From Serripes groenlandicus (taxonomy: Eukaryota > Mollusca > Bivalvia > Cardiida > Cardiidae): a stretch of 64,000 nt of DNA. The notes below the pieces were generated by a model. The model ran no database searches. It was not told the origin of the DNA and worked only from the letters and a program-made list of their open reading frames with translations. The position numbers and the translations under genes are program-made. The DNA is taken from the NCBI GenBank assembly GCA_031761405.1, contig JASEVX010000115.1, forward strand, positions 468,787 through 532,786, in the 5' to 3' direction. How positions within the stretch are numbered: the first letter of the stretch is position 1; each line of letters starts with the position of its first letter. This document shows, one piece after another, positions 47,480 to 57,078 of the stretch.

Positions 47480-48780
47480 GCCAATAGGATCAGGAACTAC
47501 ACTACTGTATGGTTTGTTTTCGCAGAGCTTACGGGCGGATCTGGGTCTATACCACTTGCTTAACCTTTATGGTTGGTATCTCTCACTCCCTTTATTTTGT
47601 GAATTTTTTTTTGACAGTGTCCGTATCTATCTAACTGAGTGTTTCTGTGTCGATGTATATAGCGCGGAGCAAGATCAGGCGACACTGACTTACGGGCGGA
47701 TCTGGGTCTATACCACTTGCTTAACCTTTATGGTTGGTATCTCTCACTCCCTTTATTTTGTGAAACATTTGTTGACAATGTTCGTATCTATTAATTGAGT
47801 GTTTCTGTGTTGATCTATAGCGCGGAGCAAGATCAGGCGACACTGACTTACGGGCGGGTATGGGTCTATACCACTTGCTTAAGCTTCATAATTGGTATCT
47901 CTCACTCCCTTTATTTTGTGAAACATTAGTTGACAGTGTCCGTATCTATTTAACTGAGTGTTTCTGTGTCGATGTATATAGCACGGAGCAAGATCAGGCG
48001 ACACTGACTTGCGGGCGGATCTGGGTTTATTCCACTTGCTTAACCTTTATGGTTGGTATCTCTCACTCCCTTTATTTTGTGAAACATTTGTTGACAATGT
48101 CCGTATCTATTAATTGAGTGTTTCTGTGTTGATCTATAGCGCGGAGCAAGATCAGGCGACACTGACGTACGGGCGGATCTGGGTCTATACCACTTGCTTA
48201 AGCTTTATAGTTGGTATCTCTCACTCCCTTTATTTTGTGAAACATTAGTTGACAGTGTCCGTATCTATTTAACTGAGTGTTTCTGTGTCGATGTATATAG
48301 CACGGAGCAAGATCAGGCGACACTGACTTGCGGGCGGATCTGGGTTTATTCCACTTGCTTAACCTTTATGGTTGGTATCTCTCACTCCCTTTATTTTGTG
48401 AAACATTTGTTGACAATGTCCGTATCTATTAATTGAGTGTTTCTGTGTTGATCTATAGCGCGGAGCAAGATCAGGCGACACTGACGTACGGGCGGATCTG
48501 GGTCTATACCACTTGCTTAAGCTTTATAGTTGGTATCTCTCACTCCCTTTATTTTGTGAAACATTAGTTGACAGTGTCCGTATCTATTTAACTGAGTGTT
48601 TCTGTGCTGGTGTAAATAGCGCGGAGCAAGATCAGGCGACACTGACTTGCGGGCGGATCGGGCTTAATCTGTATCGTTGGTATCGCTCACTCCCTTTATT
48701 TTGTGACAGTGTCCGTATCTTTTTAACTGTGTTGATGTATATAGCACGGAGCAGGATCAGGCGACACTGACTTACGGGCG
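47480..48780. repeat. Intronic 160-bp array with 319-bp higher-order unit, block B
   Basis: cggagcaagatcaggcgaca recurs about every 158-161 bases from 47,664. Two unit types alternate (acattagttgacagtgtcc and acatttgttgacaatgtcc), making a 319-bp double unit that is repeated almost without change between about 47,820 and 48,620. The near identity points to recent expansion. Confidence 0.92.
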
Positions 48781-48846
48781 GATCAGGATCTATACTACTT
48801 GATTAAGCTTTATTGTTTGTTTAAGCAGTGCGCCGCCCTTAACTTA

Positions 48847-49170
48847 TATCTCTGACACGGGTATATTGTGTCAATCATTAATGGACCGTGTCTGTATCTA
48901 TCAAAGTCAGTTCCTCTGTGTTGTTTCTATCTCTCACTCGGTATATTGTGTCGATCATTAATGGACTGTGTCTGTATCTATCAAAGTCAGGTCCTCTGTG
49001 TTGTTTCTATCTCTCACTCGGTATATTGTGTCAATCATAAATGGACTGTGTCTGTATCTATCAAAGTCAGCTTCTCTGTGTTGTTTCTATCTCTCACTCG
49101 GTATATTTTGTCAATCATTAATGGACCGTGTCTGTATCTATCAAAGTCAGCTTCTCTGTGTTGTTTACAA
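48847..49170. repeat. Intronic 80-bp repeat (4 copies), block B
   Basis: The unit is tctctcactcggtatattgt, gtcaatcattaatggaccgt, gtctgtatctatcaaagtca, g.tcctctgtgttgtttcta. Block A has two copies (21,930-22,095). Confidence 0.92.
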
Positions 49171-49331
49171 GTGAAGGGCCAGATATGGCTGCACTGAATC
49201 GCTGGATCTATACTGCTTGCTTATGTGTTATGGCTGATTTTCTCAAAGCGCCTCTCATATGTGTTTCCCACTGTCTGGTCACATATGCATTGATTCGCTG
49301 GCGGATCTGGATCTGGATCTGGACTACACTA

Positions 49332-49556
49332 ACCCTTTCCCACATATAAAAAAAACTGCAGCAGACTACTTTGAAATGATCAAAACACAAATATCGAAAA
49401 TATCTACTAATGAAATTGTAATTATTGTATAGAGTTGAAAACAGTGTGGCAAAAGGAGAAATTGATTGTTTTTAGCAATTTCTTCTTTTGTTTCAATGTT
49501 TTCAAAATACGTCTGTTGCAGAAGCGTCAGAAAGCGTATGTATGTGGGAAAGGGTT
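49332..49556. mobile_element. Fold-back repeat near the acceptor site of intron B
   Basis: Counterpart of 22,231-22,580, shorter because the repeated right end present in A is single here. Ends: aaccctttcccacatataaa and agcgtatgtatgtgggaaag. Confidence 0.72.
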
Positions 49557-49680
49557 AATGGTTGATTTTATCCTAGGGCCGTTGACATATGTCTCACATT
49601 GTCTCGTCACACATTTGGATGTTTGTCTCTATCAAACTGTGTATTGTTGTTGTATAATTTTATTTTCATTCTACCTACAG

Positions 49681-50093
49681 GTCTGTTAAAAACACCCGAC
49701 GTATTTTTCACGGCAAAGGACCTCGTCACAGCAGCGCTGTCAACTGGTCAGATATTCGTTTTTCCAACACTCGTAGAAAACAGAGGTGACGGTTACAATA
49801 AGGCAAGTGGAGAATTTACAGCGCCTGTTGACGGGGATTACATCTTCACCACACATATGTGTTCTAATGGTCGTAACGTTGTCTATTTAGCTTTTGTCGT
49901 AGATGATATGATACAGAAACCAATGAAAATCTATGGAGGTGGGAGCACGTGTGCAACTGATACTCTTATGTCACGACTCAAAGCAGGAGCTCGTGTAGCC
50001 ATTAAGAGTACGGGTACATCGCGTGTCGTCTTCGATAGCACACACTATGGAAGTCATTTCTCTGGCTATCTCCTGAGAAAGTATGTACCGTAA
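49681..50093 (+). CDS. C1q-domain protein B, exon 2 (C1q domain)
   Basis: Completes glycine 143 and runs to TAA at 50,091-50,093, giving a 279-residue protein. The C1q domain (about residues 150-275) keeps DVFFTAKDL, FVFPTLVENRGDGY, SGEFTAPVDGDYIFTT, YLAFVVDD, LMSRLKAGARVAIK and HFSGYLLRKY. By eye about 28 of 139 residues differ from copy A. They cluster in the stretches after DLV (TAA for DKT), after FTT (HMCSNGRNV), around the IYGGGSTC turn, which is one residue shorter, and in SRVVFDSTHY before GSHFSGY. The framework strands are almost unchanged. Total coding length is 840 bases. The intact frame in both copies suggests both are under selection. Confidence 0.92.
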
Positions 50094-51023
50094 TACCATG
50101 CGTAAATATTAATACATTTCCTTTAGAATACGCGTACTGATGAGGTAATTATTAATCACATGTGTTTGCTTATAAAAGAAACTGTACATGTATATTGAAA
50201 CTTGTATACACACACTAGCCGGTGTTTCGACGACAGGTTGAACATGCCGAGGGGCTTCTGAACTTTCAATAAACAGAACAAAGTTTAACAATTTAACATT
50301 TGCTTTAACCCCTTTTCAACATTCATCAATTCTGCAGAAGACGACTTTGAAAAAACAACAAGGCACAAATATGGAAAAAGTCCTCAAATCAAAAAATTAT
50401 TACATTATAGAGTAGAAAACATTGTGACAAAATGTGGTATTTTTCATCATGTGTGCATTTTCTTCTTTTAACATATGAATACACGAAAAAGGTACAAATC
50501 GATATTTCTGATCAGTGTATATTCAGATCAGCATGTCAATTTCCTAAGTCTTATCAGAAAGTGCACGAGTCAACTTACTTTTCTAACTAGCTTTTACAAG
50601 TTATATGTGAACAGTGTAGCTCTTGATCAGACAGTGAGGATGTACTTGCTGATCTTGATCCACCCTGTTAACAATAGGCAACGTGTATCTTATCCTATGT
50701 ACAGGCTCATATAATGTTTTAGAATGTCGCTGGCTGCAGACGCGTCAAGGTGCGTCCGTATTTGGAAAACGAGTTGCTATTAATTTTTAAACAATAACTA
50801 TTAATGTTTAAACAATAACTATTAATGTTTAAACAACTTCTATCAAATGTTAAACAACTACTATTCATTTTCAAACAATAACTATTAATTTTCTTACAAT
50901 TACGTTTTATTTTTAAACTATTACTGTATATATGTAAGTGGGATCACTTGGATAGCATTGAGTGAGCATGTATAGTTATGCTTAATTCGACTTGGTGCAT
51001 TGGTGCACGATATTGCTTACATG
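50094..51023 (+). other. 3' flank of C1q gene B
   Basis: Aligned with 23,121-24,093. It has the poly(A) signal at 50,268 and a fold-back fragment at about 50,310-50,470. No further gene. Confidence 0.65.
50268..50273 (+). promoter_or_regulatory. Poly(A) signal AATAAA of C1q gene B
   Basis: AATAAA lies 175 bases after the stop codon, within tttcaataaacagaac. The aligned part of copy A is deleted. Cleavage site not determined. Confidence 0.65.
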
Positions 51024-51329
51024 TACAGACAGTGGACTCGCGATAACTCGAACATGGGAAGATATAAATTACTGGCAAACCGATTGAGTATAAATCCAGC
51101 GATAACAGTATAGATGAAGTACACTAATTTTTATATAAATTCAACGATCATTCGAGCACTTTTTCTTCATATGGTTTTATCAGGGGGTCGTTATTCCCTA
51201 AAATACATAAGTATAAATGAATTACTCGCAAACTGATCAAGATTAAATTCAGCGATAACTCGAACATTTCGATAACTCGAGCTAACTTCAGTGTCCCTTT
51301 CGAGTCTCAGTTATTACGAGTTCACTGTA
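51024..51329. mobile_element. Inverted-repeat DNA element (block B copy, internally deleted)
   Basis: Same ends as 24,094-24,555 (tacagacagtggactcgcga; ttattacgagttcactgta). Between aacatggg and aagatataaattac, 157 bases present in A are missing. Confidence 0.7.
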
Positions 51330-51963
51330 TGTAATGTCAATATCTATTTCGGCGTCGGTAGTCGTGGACATTCATTGAAATACGCACGCTTATGCAGGTT
51401 ATATGTGAACAGTGTAGATTTTGATCAGATTGTATGGATGCACGTAATTTTATAAGACAATCGGTGATAATTCTCTTTAACGTTTTCTAACACACGCCAA
51501 ATCTGCAGTAGACGTTTTTTGGAAACATTAAGGGAAAATATGGAAAATATCTTTAGATAAGACTAGAGTTGAAAACATTATGGCAAAAGTCATCTGCTTC
51601 AGATGCACAAACAAAAAAATTTGAATGTGAAAACTAGTTAAATAAATAATGATATTTAACTAGACTTTTTAATATATAAGTGCTATATTGCTGGCAAAAG
51701 CAATTCTAACGAAAATTTATTCGGACATTGAAATTCGTCATCACGTGTGATATTCAAAACCCATAGCAGAGCAACACAATGATGCCTGAATTTCACAGGA
51801 ATGAACACAATCTAGATTGACGGTACTTGCTAAAGCATGTACATGACAACACACTTAAAACTATTTTATTTAAACATTCTTGTTTTAGTAAATGATAAAA
51901 CATTTTGTTCGTTTTAACATTTAGATATTTAAGCTGCAGCAGGCGTTTCTTGGCGGTGTTTTT
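51330..51963. other. Intergenic DNA of block B; no gene recognised
   Basis: Collinear with 24,556-25,150. It includes about 55 bases near 51,735-51,790 (gtcatcacgtgtgatattca) not matched in A. Confidence 0.55.
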
Positions 51964-52245
51964 GCCTCGTTAACTTGGCGGTCTTATTACCTCGTTAACT
52001 TGGCGGTCTTATTGCTTCGTTAACTTGGCGGTCTTATTACCTCGTTAACTTGGCGGTCTTATTGCTTCGTTAACTTGGCGGTCTTATTGCCTCGTTAACT
52101 TGGCGGTCTTATTGCTTCGTTAACTTGGCGGTCTTATTGTTTCGTTAACTTGGCGGTCTTATTGCTTCGTTAACTTGGCGGTCTTATTGCTTCGTTAACT
52201 TGGCGGTCTTATTGCTTCATTAACTTGGCGGTCTTATTGCCTCGC
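51964..52245. repeat. 25-bp tandem array, block B (about 11 copies)
   Basis: The unit is gcttcgttaacttggcggtc plus ttatt, nearly identical in all copies (gcttcg or acctcg). Block A has only a non-repeated relative near 25,143-25,190. Confidence 0.96.
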
Positions 52246-52315
52246 CGCGTTGGCATCGTTTACAGTTGCACTGTCGACTGACAACAGGGCCTACACTTCA
52301 CTGCATGTTTTTTAG

Positions 52316-53175
52316 TCACACGTATACTTACTATTTTAATGCAAACTATCAATTAGGTTCACACGTATACTTACTATTTTAATGCAAACTATCAATTAGG
52401 TTAACACGTATACTTACTATTTTAATGCAAACTATCAATTAGGTTAACACGTATACTTACTATTTTAATGCAAACTATCAATTAGGTGCACACGTATACT
52501 TACTATTTTAATGCAAACTATCAATTAGGTTCACACGTATACTTACTATTTTAATGCAAACTATCAATTAGGTTAACACGTATACTTACTATTTTAATGC
52601 AAACTATCAATTAGGTTAACACGTAAACTTACTATTTTAATGCAAACTATCAATTAGGTTAACACGTATACTTACTATTTAAATGCAAACTATCAATTAG
52701 GTTAACACGTATACTTACTATTTAAATGCAAACTATCTATTAGGTTAACACGTATACTTACTATTTTAATGCAAACTATCAATTAGGTTAACACGTATAC
52801 TTACTATTTTAATGCAAACTATCAATTAGGTTAACACGTATACTTACTATTTTAATGCAAACTATCAATTAGGTGCACACGTATACTTACTATTTTAATG
52901 CAAACTATCAATTAGGTTCACACGTATACTTACTATTTTAATGCAAACTATCAATTAGGTTCACACGTATACTTACTATTTTAATGCAAACTATCAATTA
53001 GGTTCACACGTATACTTACTATTTTAATGCAAACTATCAATTAGGTTAACACGTATACTTACTATTTTATGCAAACTATCAATTAGGTTAACACGTATAC
53101 TTACTATTTTAATGCAAACTATCAATTAGGTTAACACGTATACTTACTATATTAACGCAAACTATCAATTAAGTT
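52316..53175. repeat. 43-bp tandem array, block B (about 20 copies)
   Basis: The unit is cacacgtatacttactattt, taatgcaaactatcaattag, gtt. Copies differ by very few bases. Block A has a single copy at 25,222-25,267, so this array grew after the duplication. Confidence 0.97.
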
Positions 53176-53950
53176 CACAGCTTTCATACTCCGAACTTAA
53201 GATTTGTACCATTTGTTTTAGAACTGTATATATGTATGATTTATAATCTAAGTTGGCCATAATTAAAAATATGTGTAAACAATAATTTGTGTTTTCTTAG
53301 TTCACAGTGGTGCATTTAAAATGAATTGCCCCGGTTGGTAAGACAGACAGGATAGCGGAAAATTGGAGGCTCCGTGGGGTATAGATTGGACAATATATTT
53401 ACGGAATTTATTTATGTTTCGCATCCTGTCTGGTATTTAAGATGCCTGCCGATCAAACAGATATAATTTCAGTTTGTTATAGAATATCCAGGCATGGTGT
53501 AGATGTTTGTAAGTAAGAAAGCATCGCATGTATCATCTTATATCGGATCTGGTGGATGGATTACATTGCCAAGTGGTGCAATAGCGTAATACCGTGTTTG
53601 AAGGCCAAGTAAAATAGTCATTTCTGACGTAGACTGGGGTCAGCCTGTCAACCGTCTGCGTCTTACCACAATCTCCAAAAGTTGAGAGAAAATTCTTAAA
53701 GCTTACGTAAATAAGAGTAAACATTGTAAATCGTGATCAGACTATGCGAATACATCAGTCGATCGGGATCTAAACTGCTTATGAAAGCTAACTAGTACCC
53801 TTTCCCATACAATGTCCAATTAATGTGCTCCACACATAAGACACTCTACCTTGCATATGCAACGTTTTCAATTGGATGCTCTGCAGTAAAACAGATTTCA
53901 TGATATGCAAGGATAGTTATGTGCAAAGGAAAAACGCGTTTATGTAAACA
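53176..53950. other. Intergenic DNA of block B, paralogous to 25,268-26,130
   Basis: Collinear with block A; frames present in A are not kept. No gene recognised. Confidence 0.55.
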
Positions 53951-54599
53951 AGGCCGATTTCTTTCTGTTTTAACAAAATCCACCACTTATGTGTCGTTCT
54001 CCAATAATCGTTCAGTTCATAATGTTATTAATAAACTTTATTAAAATAGAACTTTTTCCCATACTGTTTAGTAACACTTTTACAGTTTCTTCAAAGCACG
54101 GAAACAGAACTAGCAGACTAATTATCAAAGGGAGATAACACCAGTTGGAAAAGTAATCAATAAAAGTTATTCCTCCTGATAGATAAAATTGGTGCCATGA
54201 ATTTAACCATAAAGCTACTACATGTCATATCAATATACATGAAATGGTTAAGGTTGCATGAAATATTATAACTGCAGCGAATGTTATGACTATTAATTTC
54301 GTTCAAATGAACCGATGTTTTAGTGAAAGAAACTATGACTCATTTAAATATAGTTAGATAGCTAATGCTCTGATCATAGCGTCCGTGTACAATGTCAGTC
54401 TCGAACTTACCCTTTCCAAGAATTAGAGCATAAATAGAACAGATGTAACATTTTGCCGCGAGTGTAATCAAAGTATTCGGATTTAACTTTGTTGTAAGTG
54501 TGAAATGGTTAAAGGAATCCATTATATAGGAGTTGGATAGAATCAACCCGATCCTGACTCATGTATAAGTATATAAAATATTATTATGGCATACCCTAT

Positions 54600-54780
54600 G
54601 AATCCGCATTGGTCGAGTGGTCAGCGTTGGACATTTGGAACCGGGCGTCCCGGGCTCGATCCAAAGTCGCGGCGCTGTGGTCCTGGTGGGTATCTCTTGG
54701 GCAATGCAGGGATATGACATGAATAAGTGAACTGATATAACTGAAATAATGTCAAAAACGGCGTAAAACCACAACAATAC
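54600..54780 (+). mobile_element. tRNA-derived SINE with ccgtggcagagtgg-type head (first B copy)
   Basis: The head aatccgcattggtcgagtgg has mutated boxes (cgggctcgatccaaagtcgc). The body is shortened (gcagggatatgacatgaata). The end is acggcgtaaaaccacaacaa. Confidence 0.82.
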
Positions 54781-55374
54781 TATATGACGAACCCCAGGGC
54801 ACGTAATTACCAAACTTTCAAATTTGAACTTTGGACTAAATCTTAAACTAAATCCAAAGATCGCTTTTTGGATTCCCGAAGATTTAGATTTAGTTGTGTT
54901 CACCTACGCGTTTTAAACCGTCTCAATTTAGTCCAGCTTTTAAATGTCGTAAGTTGCCGCGCATTACCCTGGTTCTCGAATTAATAATAGAGCCAAAAGA
55001 AAGTCAGAACCATTCCTCTATACATACAGACTAATTTTAGATTTTTATTTTATCGCTATTTTACATACATGTACGTTTAGCTGGCATCTTAATGTTTCAT
55101 TCCATCTTTCTGTTCATTTGCGTTGTTTTAATAATCGGATGTTCATGTCTATATAAGATGGAACGAACAGGTCTTTTCTCCATCATATCTCTTTTATTAC
55201 CCAAACAACCTCTATGTTGTCGGTACACAGTTGGACGATTCTTTTGAGTACCCAAAACAAAGAATTTGAAAGTCAAATCAACATTTTAAAATTCTACATA
55301 CATGCCTTATCTAGGGAACTGATATGGGCATTTAACATCAGATTTAAAATATGAACTTTTATTGCACCATGCGT

Positions 55375-55635
55375 GACCGCCTCAGTGGTGTCGTGGTAGA
55401 GCCCCCGCTTCAGGTGCGCGAGGTCGAGGCTTCGATCCCCGGCCAGGTCATACGGTAGGAATGAATTTCTCTACTTGTCACTTATGATTGTGGGGTTATC
55501 ATTACGACTAATTCGCTGGCTTTACGGTAAATGGTCCAGCAGTACTGGCAACTTGTCCCGGAATAAACGCCGGGAAATTACTGAATTATTTTTTAAAGCG
55601 CCCTAAAACACCATAAAAACAAACAACACAAAATC
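55375..55635 (+). mobile_element. Near-intact SINE with one 62-bp unit (progenitor form of the expanded arrays)
   Basis: The head gaccgcctcagtggtgtcgt, ggtagagcccccgcttcagg and gaggcttcgatccccggcc contains A-box and B-box motifs. It is followed by one copy of the array unit (catacggtaggaatgaattt to ttatcattac, about 55,449-55,505). Then come gactaattcgctggctttac, ggtccagcagtactggcaac, cgccgggaaattactgaatt and the 3' end aaacaccataaaaacaaaca. It is flanked by caccatgcgt (55,365-55,374) and cactatgcgt (55,636-55,645), a target-site duplication with one mismatch. Confidence 0.93.
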
Positions 55636-55659
55636 CACTATGCGTATTTCCATAGATAA

Positions 55660-57078
55660 AAACAATGCCGATTTATTTCTGTTTAAACAAAATCCACCAC
55701 TTATGTGTCTTTCTCCAATAATCGTTCAGTTCCTAATGTCATTAAACTTTATTAGAATATAACTTTTTTCCATACTGTTTAGTAAAACATTTACAGTTTT
55801 TTCAAAGCTCGGAAACAGAACTAGCGGACTAATGGTCAAAGGGAGATAACACCAGTTAGAAATGGAATAAATAAAAGTCATTCTTCTTGATAGATAAATT
55901 TGGTGCAATATATTTAGACATAAATAATGGCTACGGTTGAATGAAATATAATAACTGCAGCGAATGTTATGACTATTAATTTCGTTCAAATGAACTTATG
56001 TTTTACTGAAAAAAAACTATAACTCATTTAAATAAAGTTAGATAGCTAATGCTCTGGTCAGACCGTCCGTGTTCAATGTCAGTCTCGAACTTACCCTTTT
56101 CCATAATTAGAGAATACCTAGAGCAGATGTTACATTTTGCCGCGAGTGTTTTCAAAGTGTTCGTTTTTAAATTTGATGTAAGTGTGAAAGGGTTAAAGGA
56201 ATCCCATCATATAGGAGTTGGATAGAATTAATCTGATACGGACCCTTGTAGAAGTATATGAAATACTATTATGGCGTCACCTAGGAATCCGCCGTGGCAG
56301 AGTGGTTAGCGTTGGGGATTAGGAACCGGGCGTCCCTGGTTCGATCCCCAGTCGCGGCACTACGGTCATGGTGGAGTGCCCTTGGGCAGACACATTTCCT
56401 AGTCTAGTACTGGTTTGTTAACCCAGGGATCATGAATGAGTGAACAGTTTCCGTGATATGACTGCAGTAATGTTGAAAACGGCGTAAAACCACAACAAAA
56501 CAATATAACGAACTTCGGGGCCCATACTCACCAAACTTTCAACTTTGGACTTTGATCTAAATCTTAAAGTGTAATCCGATGGATTCCCAAAACTTAGATT
56601 GAGCCGTATTCACCAATGCGTTTTAAACCCGTCTCAATTTAGTCCAGCTTATAAATTTCGTAAGGGTCGTGCATGACTCTGGTTCCTGAATTATTGATAG
56701 AGACAAAAGAGAGTCAGAACCATTCCTCGACAGTCTAATTTTAGATGTTCCTTTTATCGCTATTTCACATACATGTAGGATTAGCTGGCATCTCAATGTT
56801 TCATTCCATCTTTCTGTTCATTTGCGTTGTTTTAATAATTGGATTTTCATGTCTACATAAAAGGGAGCAAGCAGGTCGTTTCTCCATCATATCTCTTTTA
56901 TTACCCAAACAAACCCTGTGTTGTGGGTACACAGTGGGACGATTCGTTTGACTTCCCACAACACAAGGGTTTGAAGGTCAAATAAACATTTTAAATATTC
57001 TAAATACATACCTTATATAGGGAACTGATATGTGCATTTAACATCAGATTTAAAATATGAACTTTTATTCCAACACGC
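55660..57078 (+). repeat. Local tandem duplication in block B, second copy
   Basis: Second copy of the 1.7-kb segment, leading into the expanded SINE at 57,079. A partner for the first copy's tctcgaacttaccctttcc is at 56,085. Confidence 0.85.
56286..56500 (+). mobile_element. tRNA-derived SINE with ccgtggcagagtgg head (second B copy)
   Basis: aatccgccgtggcagagtgg through ctggttcgatccccagtcgc. The acceptor-like ends gccgtgg and tcgcggc can pair with wobbles, and the T-arm ctgg/ccag pairs. The 3' part is gatatgactgcagtaatgtt and acggcgtaaaaccacaacaa. Confidence 0.88.

Larger units (their letters stand above)
46229..49680 (+). other. Intron 1 of C1q gene B
   Basis: Runs from GT at 46,229 to the acceptor ttctacctacag ending at 49,680, in phase 1. 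It lacks the SINE-bearing 850-bp stretch of intron A, but has a longer 160-bp array and four 80-bp units. Confidence 0.85.
53950..55660 (+). repeat. Local tandem duplication in block B, first copy (about 1.7 kb)
   Basis: 53,957-55,640 repeats as 55,670-57,150 (offset 1,686-1,713). Both hold the same order: caccacttatgtgtc flank, SINE with ccgtggcagagtgg head, spacer, then the second SINE. Block A has this segment once (26,130-27,400). Confidence 0.88.

Noticed and set aside
56290..56360. Functional tRNA gene
   Set aside because: Acceptor and T-arm pairing look fair, but three diverged copies share the same non-tRNA body and 3' end, which marks a SINE family.
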